Origin: Alloalcanivorax venustensis ISO4
GTDB taxonomy: Bacteria > Pseudomonadota > Gammaproteobacteria > Pseudomonadales > Alcanivoracaceae
Length of the DNA: 64,000 bases
Assembly: GCF_015356855.1 (NCBI RefSeq)
Contig: NZ_ARXR01000005.1
Location: 1 to 64,000 of the forward strand
Reading direction: 5' to 3'
Positions within the stretch are counted from its first letter, which is position 1, and every line of letters begins with the position of its first letter. The position numbers were made by a program, and so were the translations under genes. Below are positions 17,719 to 26,132 of the stretch, piece after piece. A model generated the notes under the pieces. It did not search any database. It was not told the origin of the DNA and saw only the letters and a program-made list of their open reading frames with translations.

Positions 17719-18306
17719 GATGACCAGAAGGGATTGGCCGTCGTCGGTTTGCACCAGATAGTTGGGGGCCGGCCCCGTCGCCACAGTTTTGACCAACTGA
17801 CCGGAATCCAGATCCACAACGCTGATACTGCCACTGGCAGGATGCGTGGAAACGGCATAGCGACCGTTGGAAGTCACCAGCACATGGTGCACAGGCCCCG
17901 GCACTTCCAGTTTGCGGTCAATCGTCTTTGTGGCCGTGTTCACCAAATAGAGCAGCCCCGTACTCCCTGCTTCCAATTCAGTAGACTTCCCGCCCCCATG
18001 ATGAGCGGCGTGTTCATCTTCTGAAATGCCTTCGGGGCGACTAACCGGCTTCTGACGATCATGCGCCGACAAACTACCCACCACCAGATACCGGCCATCC
18101 GGGGTCAGTGCCGAACCGTGGGTATTCAGGGTGCCGCCAATGGACGACGTCACCTTGCGGTTTTCCAGATCAATAACGCCGACGGCATCCGCTGTGCCCA
18201 TGGGAACAAATGCCCGGTTCGTGTCTGCGGCCACCATCAGCGAAAAACTCATAGCGACACTGGCCGTAATACCAGCAATACACTGCTTGCGCAACGAATG
18301 GTTCAT
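17710..18306 (-). CDS. Exported YVTN-type beta-propeller protein, short
   Basis: This 198-residue protein has a Sec signal (residues 1-27). Repeats of the YVTN/cytochrome-d1-like propeller type follow: A-V-G-V-I-D-L-E-N-R-K-V near 43, T-P-D-G-R-Y-L-V-V-G near 66, N-G-R-Y-A-V-S-T-H near 145, and S-V-V-D-L-D-S-G near 160. Only about four blades fit. Propellers of this kind are usually near 300-350 residues, so it may be truncated at the C-terminus at the island edge. A His-rich loop (D-E-H-A-A-H-H-G-G-G) could bind metal. It is divergent from the ATP-grasp gene. The upstream open extension to 18528 is not part of the protein. Confidence 0.65.
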   Translation of the reverse strand: MNHSLRKQCIAGITASVAMSFSLMVAADTNRAFVPMGTADAVGVIDLENRKVTSSIGGTLNTHGSALTPDGRYLVVGSLSAHDRQKPVSRPEGISEDEHAAHHGGGKSTELEAGSTGLLYLVNTATKTIDRKLEVPGPVHHVLVTSNGRYAVSTHPASGSISVVDLDSGQLVKTVATGPAPNYLVQTDDGQSLLVIGA

Positions 18307-18437
18307 AGCGTGCCCTTTTTGGTCAGAGGGTTTCAGTAAGATCTCCTCGCCCGGTAAGCAAGATCCCGAACAGGCATGGTCATTACTTGGCAGTCCATCA
18401 CACCAAGCTGAAACAGGCCTGAAAACAGTTGCGAAAC

Positions 18438-19787
18438 ATGCATTCGTTTGACCAGAATCAAGGTGGAACGATTCACAATGACCATGGACGACCAATGCAA
18501 GACGTGCCCCAGGAAAACCAGCGAACAACCAAAACCCACGCCGACCAGCTCAACCGGCAGTGTTACTGCATCACCCTTGACCGAAAAGCGCTCACTGACA
18601 GCCTCCAGAAGCAGTTTTCAGACACTGGGAACGAGGCGCCGGCCACTCCCGAGATCCATCATCTCTTTTCAAACACGCCGGTTTTTGTTCCCCAGGCTGA
18701 CATCGCGACGATGGAGCGGATTGTTCAGGCGATCGAATCCGCAGCCGAGCTTCCGCCCTATAAGGAAAAAGCTCTGTCCTGGGCGCCGGACATCGCCGGT
18801 TTTGATCCAGGCCCCATCGGGGCGTTCATGGGCTACGACTTTCACCTGGGCGAGAACGGGCCTCAGCTGATCGAAATCAACACCAACGCCGGCGGCGCAT
18901 TTCTGAACACGGTATTGGCCCGGGCTCAACACCGATGCTGTGACCCGTCCCAGCAGACCGCTGGCACCAACCGTGCATTGGATGGGTTCGAGGACGCGGT
19001 GTTTGCCATGTTCCAGCAGGAGTGGGAACGGCAAGGTGGCGACTCGACGCCCGGTTGGCTGGCCATTGTGGACGATGCCCCAGAATCCCAGTTTATGTTC
19101 CCGGAATTCCAACTGGCCCAGCAGTTATTCCAGGCCAGAGGCATAGAGACCTTGATCCTCGACCCATCGGAGCTTGAGTATGTTGATGGTGCCCTGAGCG
19201 CCCACGGCAAGCCTATTGACATGGTGTACAACCGCCTGGTGGATTTTGCCTTGGAGGCCCCGGCTCTTGGGGCGCTGAGGCGCGCCTACCTCGACGGCGC
19301 GGCGGTCGTCACGCCCAATCCACGCGCCCATGCGCTGATGGCCGACAAACGGAACCTGATCCTGCTATCTGATGCCCAAACCCTGCGCGACTGGGGCCTG
19401 AGTGAAACCGAGGCAGGATTTCTGGATAGAGCTGTACCGAAGACCCGGCTGGTTTCAGCAAGTGATGAGGCGGAGTTGTGGAGCAACCGGCGTAAACTGT
19501 TTTTCAAACCGGTAGCGGGCCATGGCAGCAAGGGCGTCTATCGGGGCGAAAAACTAACCCGCCGCGTTTTCGAAGAGATCCTGAAGGGTGATTACATCGC
19601 GCAGAACTTCGTTCCCGCCGGAGAACGCACCCTGAGAGTGGATGGCACGGTCACCACCAGAAAGGTCGATATCCGTTTGTACACCTATGCCGGGCAACAT
19701 CTGCTTGCCGCTGCCCGTGTGTACCAGGGCCAGGCCACCAACTTTCGAACGCCGGGAGGTGGCTTTGCGCCCGTCTTTGAGGTGTGA
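18438..19787 (+). CDS. Uncharacterised ATP-grasp protein, apparently circularly permuted
   Basis: This protein of about 449 residues probably has an ATP-grasp ligase fold. E-I-N-T-N-A-G-G near residue 150 resembles the Mg/ATP site placed early, as in circularly permuted (glutathionylspermidine-synthase-like) members. K-P-V-A-G-H-G-S-K-G-V near 355 resembles the glycine-rich ATP loop, and M-V-Y-N-R-L-V-D near 258 resembles a further family element. Such enzymes join a carboxylate to an amine or thiol; the substrate here is unknown. The start is uncertain: ATG 18438 and ATG 18495 are both possible, and neither has a strong ribosome site. It is divergent from the propeller gene inside the copper island. 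Confidence 0.6.
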   Translation: MHSFDQNQGGTIHNDHGRPMQDVPQENQRTTKTHADQLNRQCYCITLDRKALTDSLQKQFSDTGNEAPATPEIHHLFSNTPVFVPQADIATMERIVQAIESAAELPPYKEKALSWAPDIAGFDPGPIGAFMGYDFHLGENGPQLIEINTNAGGAFLNTVLARAQHRCCDPSQQTAGTNRALDGFEDAVFAMFQQEWERQGGDSTPGWLAIVDDAPESQFMFPEFQLAQQLFQARGIETLILDPSELEYVDGALSAHGKPIDMVYNRLVDFALEAPALGALRRAYLDGAAVVTPNPRAHALMADKRNLILLSDAQTLRDWGLSETEAGFLDRAVPKTRLVSASDEAELWSNRRKLFFKPVAGHGSKGVYRGEKLTRRVFEEILKGDYIAQNFVPAGERTLRVDGTVTTRKVDIRLYTYAGQHLLAAARVYQGQATNFRTPGGGFAPVFEV

Positions 19788-19847
19788 AGGTGAGCCTCAA
19801 TTGGAAACATTCAAAGGGATTAAGCCGTCAGCAAAAGTGCTCGGATC

Positions 19848-20306
19848 TCATAGATCCTGCATTCGGCCAACCTGACGAGCCAGTCTCATCGACTCATTTT
19901 CCTCCATCGCCAAAAGAGATTCGAACAGCTCTTTTGCTTCTGGAATTTCGGCTTTTCCAATCAGCGTTTTGTAGAGATCAATAATCTGATCATGAAAGTC
20001 GAACACTTCCCGGCAGATACCATCAAAATCAAGCTTCGCGTAAGGCTCGTCGCAGGTTCGATGAGTTTTGATCGGATTATGGGACAGGTAGTCGTACACC
20101 CGAGTTTCCAGTGCCTTCTTATCCCCTTGGTGCTCAAACTCGTTCACGATCCGCTCTATTTCCGATTCATGAGCTGCCAGATAATCCAAAAGCGCACGGG
20201 CCCGTTCTTCCTCGTGCTTTGTTGCGCAATGGGACAGACAGCTCGCCAGATGTGAGTGCAGATCGCGCGTCCAGTCGATCAGTTGTCCAAAAGTCTTTAT
20301 ATCCAT
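19848..20306 (-). CDS. Helical-bundle protein, possibly ferritin/hemerythrin-like
   Basis: This 152-residue all-helical protein is rich in His and Glu at helical spacing: D-L-H-S-H-L-A near 15, K-H-E-E-E near 30, H-E-S-E-I-E-R near 45, E-F-E-H-Q near 57, F-D-F-H-D-Q near 103, and a C-terminal M-E-E-N-E helix. This would suit a di-iron or metal-binding four-helix bundle, but no exact family signature can be named. Start ATG 20306 has AAGGAAAAAAG upstream; longer starts lie in an A/G-rich leader. It begins the run of leftward genes at the island's left end. Function is not known. Confidence 0.5.
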   Translation of the reverse strand: MDIKTFGQLIDWTRDLHSHLASCLSHCATKHEEERARALLDYLAAHESEIERIVNEFEHQGDKKALETRVYDYLSHNPIKTHRTCDEPYAKLDFDGICREVFDFHDQIIDLYKTLIGKAEIPEAKELFESLLAMEENESMRLARQVGRMQDL

Positions 20307-20490
20307 ATCTTTTTTCCTTTTTTCCTTTTTTCTTCTCCATAATATGACTGACATCAAATAGGTATCCCGTCGTCAAATGAGGAGTCCTATTTGCATTTCC
20401 AGTGTTCAGTTGGGCTATGCGCTCGCCTGGCTAATTCGCTAATCCATTGCAAACCGCAGGCACTGCAGCAAATCGACGCCTCTACCGGCT

Positions 20491-20877
20491 TCAGATCGAT
20501 TCCACAACCTCAGAGAGCATATCCCTGACCTTCCCGGCAACCTGCTTGAGCTCGTCATTATCGATGGCGCTCATGGAAGCCAATGGATCCACTGCACTTA
20601 CCTCAATGCCCTCCGAAACCTCACGAAGAATAACGTTGCAAGGCAGCATGGCACCCACGCGAGGCTCCACACCGATGGCTTCCCAGGCCATGCCAGGCTT
20701 GCAGGCCCCGAGAATCCGATAGGCCAACATATCCTTGTCCAGCTTTTTCTTCATGGTGGCTTTGACATCAATTTCTGTCAGCACACCGAACCCGTGATCA
20801 GTGAGGGCCTGACGCGCTCTTCTGTCCACGTCCTCGAAATCGACATCTTTGATAACTCGATCGATCGTGTATGACAT
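20491..20877 (-). CDS. DUF302-domain protein
   Basis: This 128-residue cytosolic protein fits DUF302: an N-terminal helix F-E-D-V-D-R-R-A-R-Q-A-L, then F-G-V-L-T-E-I-D-V-K-A-T near 30, I-L-G-A-C-K-P near 53, P-C-N-V-I-L-R-E near 77, and the D-P-L-A-S-M motif near 96. Start ATG 20877 has GGAGG close upstream. It follows the copper ATPase by 24 bp, so it is probably in the same operon. DUF302 proteins often travel with heavy-metal genes. The biochemical role is unknown. Confidence 0.85.
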   Translation of the reverse strand: MSYTIDRVIKDVDFEDVDRRARQALTDHGFGVLTEIDVKATMKKKLDKDMLAYRILGACKPGMAWEAIGVEPRVGAMLPCNVILREVSEGIEVSAVDPLASMSAIDNDELKQVAGKVRDMLSEVVESI

Positions 20878-20901
20878 AGCTACCTCCAATGATTCAGAAG
20901 T

Positions 20902-23262
20902 TCATTGCTTTGACCCGAGTTTCACCACCCTCAAACGCAGCGCATTCACGATCACGCTGACCGAGGACAGCGACATGGCGGCCGCTGCAAAAATGGGCGA
21001 CAGCAGTATCCCGAAAAACGGGTACAAAACCCCTGCCGCTATCGGAACACCGGCGGAGTTGTAAACGAAGGCGAAAAACAGGTTCTGACGGATATTGCGC
21101 ATGGTCGCCAGAGACAAACGGCGCGCCTCGACAATGCCCATCAGGTCGCCGCGTAGCAGCGTAATGCCGGCGCTTTCGATGGCGACATCGGTCCCGGTGC
21201 CCATGGCCACACCGACATCCGCCGTTGCCAGTGCAGGCGCATCGTTTACGCCGTCACCCGCCATCACGACAACACGGCCTTCGTCTTTCAGGCGCTGGAC
21301 GATCTTGCCCTTATCTTCCGGCAGGACTTCCGCTTCCACTTCGTCGATATGCAGTTTTCGGGCAACTGCTTCAGCTGAAGTGCGGTTATCGCCGGTCAGC
21401 ATGACCACCCGGATGCCGTCTTTTTGCAGCGCGGAAATAGCGGCTTCGGTGGTTTCCTTGACCGGATCGGCAATCGCCAGCAACCCTGCGACGTTTCCGT
21501 CGACAGCAGCAAAAATCACGGTAGCACCATCTTTTCGGAGCTGGTCGGCGTCGCCGTCAAATCGCGTGGTGTCGACATTTTCCGACTCCATGAGAAGGCG
21601 GTTACCAAGTAGCACCCGCTTGCCGTCTATTCGACCGGTAACCCCTTTACCATTCGGAGAGTCAAAGTCTTCCGCATCCGGAAGCTTCAGGTCCATGCCC
21701 TTGGCTTTATCGAGTATGGCGTGAGCCAGTGGGTGCTCACTGCCTTTCTCCAGGCCGCCTGCATAACGCATGAGACTACTGTCATCGAACCCGTTGGCCG
21801 CGACAAGCCGGGTGACTTGCGGCTTGCCCTCTGTCAGCGTGCCGGTTTTATCCACCACCACGGTGTCCACCTTCTCCATACGCTCCAAGGCTTCCGCATC
21901 GCGAATCAGAACGCCACTTTGAGCACCGCGTCCGACACCCACCATGATGGACATGGGCGTCGCCAAGCCAAGTGCGCAAGGGCAGGCAATGATCAGAACA
22001 CTGACCGCTGCAATCAGCCCGAACGCCATAGGCGGCGTGGGCCCGAAGAATGACCAGGCTATAAAGGCGATAATGGCGATCACGATCACCGCAGGCACAA
22101 AATAACCCGCCACCTTGTCGGCCAGGCCCTGAATGGGCGCGCGGCTGCGCTGGGCGCTCGCCACCATCTGCACAATCTGGGACAGCATGGTGTCACGGCC
22201 AACCTTGTCGGCCCGCATGATAAAGCTGCCCTGCTGGTTGATACTGCCGCCGATCACCTGGTCGCCGGATTTTTTGCTGACTGCCAAAGGCTCACCGGTC
22301 ACCATGGATTCATCCACGTTGGAGCTGCCTTCAAGCACCTCGCCGTCCAACGGCACCTTGTCTCCCGGACGTACCCGCAAGCGGTCACCGACCTTGACCT
22401 GATCAAGCGACACATCGGATTCGCTGCCATCGTCGTCCAGTTTTCTGGCCGTCGCCGGTGCCAGATCCAGCAGGGCCTTGATGGCACCAGAGGTTTTCTC
22501 TCTGGCGCGCAATTCCAGCACCTGCCCCAGCAGCACCAGCACCACGATGACAGCAGCCGCCTCGAAGTAGACGGCGACCGACCCGTCTTCCTGCCGGAAG
22601 GCGCCTGGGAAGATCTGCGGCGCCAGGGTCGCCACCAGGCTGTAGATCAGCGCGACGCCGGTACCAATGGCAATGAGCGTAAACATGTTCAAGTTACGGC
22701 TAACCACGGATTTCCAACCCCGGACGAAGAAGGGCCAACCGCACCAGAGCACCACAGGCGTTGCCAGCACCAGTTGAATCCAGTTGGACATCTGCGGGGC
22801 TATAATGTGATCGAGTCCGGTGAGGTGCCCACCCATCTCCAGTACCAGTACAGGCAGGGCCAGCACCAGGCCGATCCAGAATCGGCGGGTCATGTCTTTG
22901 AGTTCTTCCGAAGGCCCGTCGTCCAGGCTTACCTGCTCGGGCTCTAGGGCCATGCCGCAGATTGGGCAGTCCCCTGGCCCTTGCTGCCGAATCTCGGGGT
23001 GCATGGGACAGGTATACATAGTGCCCGGCGCTACCGGCTCTTGCTGTTTCTTTTCCCAATCGAGGTACTGCTCAGGGTCCTCGTCGAATTTGGACTGGCA
23101 ACGCGACGAGCAGAAGTACCAGGTTTTACCGCCATGCTGGCTGCGGTGTTCCGCGGTATGCGGATCGACTGCCATGCCGCAAACCGGATCCTTGGCGGTG
23201 TGCCCGCCAGGTTCTTTATCGGCGTGGTGATCGTGGTCATGGGCGTGATGGTGCTCAGCCAT
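20902..23262 (-). CDS. copA: Copper-translocating P1B-type ATPase
   Basis: This 786-residue inner-membrane pump should export copper from the cytosol. The N-terminus is His-rich, then a YHS domain (D-P-V-C-G-M near 27, W-Y-F-C-S-S-R-C near 48) and a heavy-metal-binding domain ([15 protein letters not shown] near 84-110) replace the usual HMA domains. The CPC ion-path motif is near residue 425, D-K-T-G-T-L-T near 468, and G-D-G-V-N-D-A-P near 670. Start ATG 23262 has AGGAG upstream and overlaps the stop of the broken small gene before it. Silver export is an alternative specificity. Confidence 0.95.
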   Translation of the reverse strand: MAEHHHAHDHDHHADKEPGGHTAKDPVCGMAVDPHTAEHRSQHGGKTWYFCSSRCQSKFDEDPEQYLDWEKKQQEPVAPGTMYTCPMHPEIRQQGPGDCPICGMALEPEQVSLDDGPSEELKDMTRRFWIGLVLALPVLVLEMGGHLTGLDHIIAPQMSNWIQLVLATPVVLWCGWPFFVRGWKSVVSRNLNMFTLIAIGTGVALIYSLVATLAPQIFPGAFRQEDGSVAVYFEAAAVIVVLVLLGQVLELRAREKTSGAIKALLDLAPATARKLDDDGSESDVSLDQVKVGDRLRVRPGDKVPLDGEVLEGSSNVDESMVTGEPLAVSKKSGDQVIGGSINQQGSFIMRADKVGRDTMLSQIVQMVASAQRSRAPIQGLADKVAGYFVPAVIVIAIIAFIAWSFFGPTPPMAFGLIAAVSVLIIACPCALGLATPMSIMVGVGRGAQSGVLIRDAEALERMEKVDTVVVDKTGTLTEGKPQVTRLVAANGFDDSSLMRYAGGLEKGSEHPLAHAILDKAKGMDLKLPDAEDFDSPNGKGVTGRIDGKRVLLGNRLLMESENVDTTRFDGDADQLRKDGATVIFAAVDGNVAGLLAIADPVKETTEAAISALQKDGIRVVMLTGDNRTSAEAVARKLHIDEVEAEVLPEDKGKIVQRLKDEGRVVVMAGDGVNDAPALATADVGVAMGTGTDVAIESAGITLLRGDLMGIVEARRLSLATMRNIRQNLFFAFVYNSAGVPIAAGVLYPFFGILLSPIFAAAAMSLSSVSVIVNALRLRVVKLGSKQ

Positions 23263-23482
23263 TCTGATCTCCTGTTTTATCGGCGGGCCAGTCTGCAAAT
23301 GCAATGAAATACAGCAGAACCAGATTGACGATAGGGATCAGTATCAGTACACCCATCCACCCCGGATACCCCGTGCGCTGGCAAATACGCCAGGCCGGAA
23401 TGACGACCACAATGGCAATCACCAGCATCCACAGTCAGTGGCCTGCCCACATGGTGTTCCCGAACATGTTATCTCCCATCAT
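23255..23482 (-). pseudogene. Small membrane protein gene interrupted by an in-frame TGA
   Basis: Between the permease and the copper ATPase the minus strand holds a 76-codon frame from ATG 23482, with AGGAAGAGAGG upstream and its stop overlapping the ATPase start (23257-23255). Codon 16 is TGA (23437-23435), in a context reading M-W-A-G-H-stop-L-W-M-L. A single TGG-to-TGA change would restore a Trp. The rest encodes two hydrophobic segments (V-I-A-I-V-V-V-I-P-A and V-L-I-L-I-P-I-V) typical of a small inner-membrane protein. Reinitiation at ATG codon 19 could still give a shorter protein. Sequencing error is possible. Confidence 0.6.
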
Positions 23483-23509
23483 GGCAATAGCCTCTCTTCC
23501 TGATTCTGG

Positions 23510-24865
23510 TTAATGGTGACGATGCGCGTGACTCTCTTCCTGTTTCGCTTGCGCGGATTCCGGCGATCTTTTCAGGAAAATCTGCTCGGAGACTGCAAGC
23601 ACAATCATGGTGACCACTGCCACGCCGATGACGAACGGGTCCGTATTCAGTTTTACCCAGACAAAGCCGCCCAGAGCCAAAAGATCCAACAAGATGGCTG
23701 TAGTTGGCACCCAGGTGTTGGCCTTGATGTCTTTGCGAAGATAGCGCAGTACACCCCAGTGAATGGCAATGTCCATAATCAGGTAAAACACGATACCCAG
23801 CGCGGCAATTCGTGACAGATCAAAGAAGGCGGTGAGGATCAGCCCCAGGACAACGGTATACACCAGTGTGTGTTTCTGGATGCTGCCGGGCATGCCAAAA
23901 TGCCGATGTGGTACGAGCTTCATCTCCGTCAGCATCGCCAGCATGCGGGATACCGCGAAGACGCTGGCGAGAATACCGCCCGCCGTGGCCATCATGGCAA
24001 TAGCGACAGTAAACCAGACACCGTAATCGCCGAGAGCGGGACGCGCAGCAGCAGCGAGGGAGTAATCCTGCGTTTCGATAATTTCAGCCAGTGACAGGTT
24101 GCTGGCGACCGCGAAGCCCACCAGCGTGTAGATCACCACGCAGGCGGCAATGGAAATCACGATGGCGCGCCCGACGTTTCGCTTTGGGTCTATTACTTCC
24201 GAACCACTGTTGGTGATGGTCGTAAAGCCTTTGAACGCCAGAATCCCCAGTGCGGTTGCGCCCAGGAAGTTGCCCAGCGCTCCGGCTTCACCGGGCTCCG
24301 AAAAATCAACCGAGACTGAGTCGGCAATCCAGATCCCGACCAGACCGAAAATCAGTATGCCGCCGATTTTCAGGATCCCGATAAAGGAAGCCACCCCCTG
24401 AATCATCCGATTGCCGAGCAGGTTGATCACGAAAGCCACGAGGATTAATGCCACCCCCAGAATGGGCACCATACGGCCGCTTTCGTCCCCTCCGAATAGT
24501 TGCATGGTGTAAGAGCCAAAGGTGCGGGCCAGGAAGCTCTGGGCGATCACCATGGAAAAGTACATCAACAGGGCGTTGAAAGCCGTTGGCAGCCGGTTTC
24601 CGTAAGCCTTGTGCAGGTACATGCCGATACCGCCGGCGGACGGGTAGGCATTGGAGATCTTGATGTAGGAATAGGCGCTGAAGCTGACAATCACCGCCGC
24701 CGCGAGAAAGGCCAGCGGGAAAAGGACACCGGTCATCTGGGCCATCTGCCCGGTAAGTGCAAAAATACCGGCGCCAATCATGACGCCGGTACCCAGCATG
24801 ACTGTCCCTGGTAAAGTGAGACTGCCCTCCTGGTAGCGGGTAGTTCGATCTTCCTCCCTGTTCAT
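23510..24865 (-). CDS. APC-family amino-acid/polyamine permease
   Basis: This 451-residue inner-membrane protein has about 12 hydrophobic segments. The N-terminal G-T-G-V-M-I-G-A-G-I-F-A-L-T-G-Q near residues 25-40 is the substrate-binding signature of the APC superfamily. The A-F-K-G-F and E-V-I-D-P-K-R-N region near 213-229 also fits. The C-terminus is His-rich (H-A-H-R-H-H). The start is ATG 24865. It lies in the copper operon between the HMA-like gene and the ATPase. The substrate is not predictable; the His tail could bind metal. Confidence 0.88.
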   Translation of the reverse strand: MNREEDRTTRYQEGSLTLPGTVMLGTGVMIGAGIFALTGQMAQMTGVLFPLAFLAAAVIVSFSAYSYIKISNAYPSAGGIGMYLHKAYGNRLPTAFNALLMYFSMVIAQSFLARTFGSYTMQLFGGDESGRMVPILGVALILVAFVINLLGNRMIQGVASFIGILKIGGILIFGLVGIWIADSVSVDFSEPGEAGALGNFLGATALGILAFKGFTTITNSGSEVIDPKRNVGRAIVISIAACVVIYTLVGFAVASNLSLAEIIETQDYSLAAAARPALGDYGVWFTVAIAMMATAGGILASVFAVSRMLAMLTEMKLVPHRHFGMPGSIQKHTLVYTVVLGLILTAFFDLSRIAALGIVFYLIMDIAIHWGVLRYLRKDIKANTWVPTTAILLDLLALGGFVWVKLNTDPFVIGVAVVTMIVLAVSEQIFLKRSPESAQAKQEESHAHRHH

Positions 24866-24876
24866 TCAACCTCCTG

Positions 24877-25230
24877 TTATTTTTTCATGGGTGGAATCTT
24901 GGAACAGCAGAACGGCTCATGCTTGGCATTTGCCCGGACGTTGTCGTCGGTAACCCGGTACCAAGCCAATTTGCGCCGGGTCCACCATCCGGTTTTCAAT
25001 TGGCCACCGTAAGCCTTGATCAGTTCCAGTAATTCATCGACGGACCAGTGGGTTCCGTCGTACGTCACCTGCAATGTGCCATTTGGCTTACGCTCGGCGA
25101 AATCAACGCAGGGGTGGCGATTAAGATCGTGGATGAGCCCATCCCACTGATCCTCTCCAAGCCCCTCGACGGCCATTTTTCGGCGCAACAAAAACTGCTC
25201 CTGATTGGTTGCTTTGTGTGCTTTGGTCAT
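24877..25230 (-). CDS. Small HMA-like-fold protein, uncharacterised
   Basis: This 117-residue cytosolic protein has a central part resembling the beta-alpha-beta-beta-alpha-beta layout of metal-chaperone domains (L-R-R-K-M-A-V-E-G, V-D-F-A-E, L-Q-V-T-Y-D, D-E-L-L-E-L-I-K-A-Y-G) but without the C-x-x-C loop. The C-terminal tail H-E-P-F-C-C-S-K offers another possible metal site. Start ATG 25230 has GAGAGGTG upstream. It is the first gene of the leftward permease/ATPase group, starting 11 bp upstream of the permease. Function is unknown. Confidence 0.6.
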   Translation of the reverse strand: MTKAHKATNQEQFLLRRKMAVEGLGEDQWDGLIHDLNRHPCVDFAERKPNGTLQVTYDGTHWSVDELLELIKAYGGQLKTGWWTRRKLAWYRVTDDNVRANAKHEPFCCSKIPPMKK

Positions 25231-25322
25231 GGGGTGACACCTCTCTTCCTGATGACTTCTCCCTGTATCAAAACACTTCAATCTGAACTGCGGCTGAAAA
25301 TGGACACAGACTTTCGGTGGAT

Positions 25323-25336
25323 TTGAGTTACATCAA
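25323..25336. promoter_or_regulatory. Candidate FNR/Anr-type box
   Basis: TTGAG-TTAC-ATCAA matches the FNR/Anr consensus TTGAT-N4-ATCAA at nine of ten positions. It lies 93 bp upstream of the HMA-like gene start. A degenerate relative containing ACATCAAA lies near 20347, upstream of the helical-bundle gene. Whether a redox regulator acts here is unproven. Confidence 0.35.
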
Positions 25337-25344
25337 ATCATAGA

Positions 25345-25375
25345 CGAAAAAGGGCCGTGGGTTTCCCCATGGCCC
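25345..25375 (-). terminator. Intrinsic terminator of the copper multicopper-oxidase/copB unit
   Basis: Read leftward, the stem GGGCCATGGG/CCCACGGCCC (25375-25352, one mismatch, GAAA loop) is followed by TTTTT. It lies 8 bp after the copB stop and before the promoter region of the next leftward gene, so it divides the island's leftward genes into two units. Confidence 0.85.
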
Positions 25376-25382
25376 ATCAGCA

Positions 25383-26132
25383 TCAGAATGCGATTCGAGC
25401 GCCGATCACGGCAAACCAGTCTTCTGTGCCACCGCCGTCCGCCTCGGCCAGGTCGGCGCTATCGCCATACTTACGCTCGTGCACCACACCCACGTAGGGT
25501 GAGAACGCACGGTCGATCAGGTCGTAGCTGAGCCGGAGGCCGGTTTCGGTGGAAACCAATCCCTTGCCGACGCCGATCTCTTCATCCTCACTGAACGCTA
25601 CTGAGGCATCCAGCGTTGCCGCCAGAATCCAGTAGTTAGTGAACAGCAATTCGTACTCAGCGTCCAGTTCAGCTGACGTATCGCCATCCTTGCTGACATA
25701 CAGATTTGCATCGATCTCAAACCATTGGGGCGCCAGCCCGGCCACACCGAGAACCGCATACGTACGGTCCGGCCCCTCGGGCGTATCGAAACGCACGCCC
25801 GCTTTGGCGTCGAAGAACTTGGAGATAGGGATCTGGCCGACCAGCTGGTTTTCCAGCGTTTCGTAGGCCTGCTCCTCTATCTCGTACTCCCCGGTTGTGA
25901 GCAGCCGGACTTTAAAGTCGTCGGTGCCATAGAAGGCATCCGCATTCCAGACGCCCAACTCCTCGTCATCGTCGCTGTAGCGGTACTCAAATTCCTCGAA
26001 TTGAACGCCCCAGGTTGTGAGCGGCTGTTTTCGAGCGGTCGTGTCGGAGATCATTTCCTGAGCTGTCACCGCCGTTGAGACACCAATAGAGGCAAGGAAG
26101 CTGACTGCGACAATTGATCGAATACAGCTCAT
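25383..26132 (-). CDS. copB: Copper resistance protein B (outer membrane)
   Basis: This 249-residue exported protein has a signal peptide (about residues 1-24, ending V-T-A). The mature protein is the CopB/PcoB beta-barrel: W-G-V-Q-F-E-E-F-E-Y-R near 41, E-I-D-A-N-L-Y-V-S-K-D-G near 140, L-R-L-S-Y-D-L near 200, and a final G-A-R-I-A-F ending in Phe, the outer-membrane protein sorting pattern. It overlaps the multicopper oxidase by 4 bp (ATGA). The Met/His-rich N-terminal extension of the plasmid forms is absent, so it is a short form. Confidence 0.92.
   Translation of the reverse strand: MSCIRSIVAVSFLASIGVSTAVTAQEMISDTTARKQPLTTWGVQFEEFEYRYSDDDEELGVWNADAFYGTDDFKVRLLTTGEYEIEEQAYETLENQLVGQIPISKFFDAKAGVRFDTPEGPDRTYAVLGVAGLAPQWFEIDANLYVSKDGDTSAELDAEYELLFTNYWILAATLDASVAFSEDEEIGVGKGLVSTETGLRLSYDLIDRAFSPYVGVVHERKYGDSADLAEADGGGTEDWFAVIGARIAF

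Noticed and set aside
18307-18528. Upstream extension of the propeller gene
   Set aside because: The signal peptide begins at ATG 18306, and the extension overlaps the divergent ATP-grasp gene.
23304-23513. A 69-codon rightward frame between the ATPase and permease
   Set aside because: It is antisense to the TGA-interrupted small membrane gene, which has a better ribosome site and operon fit.
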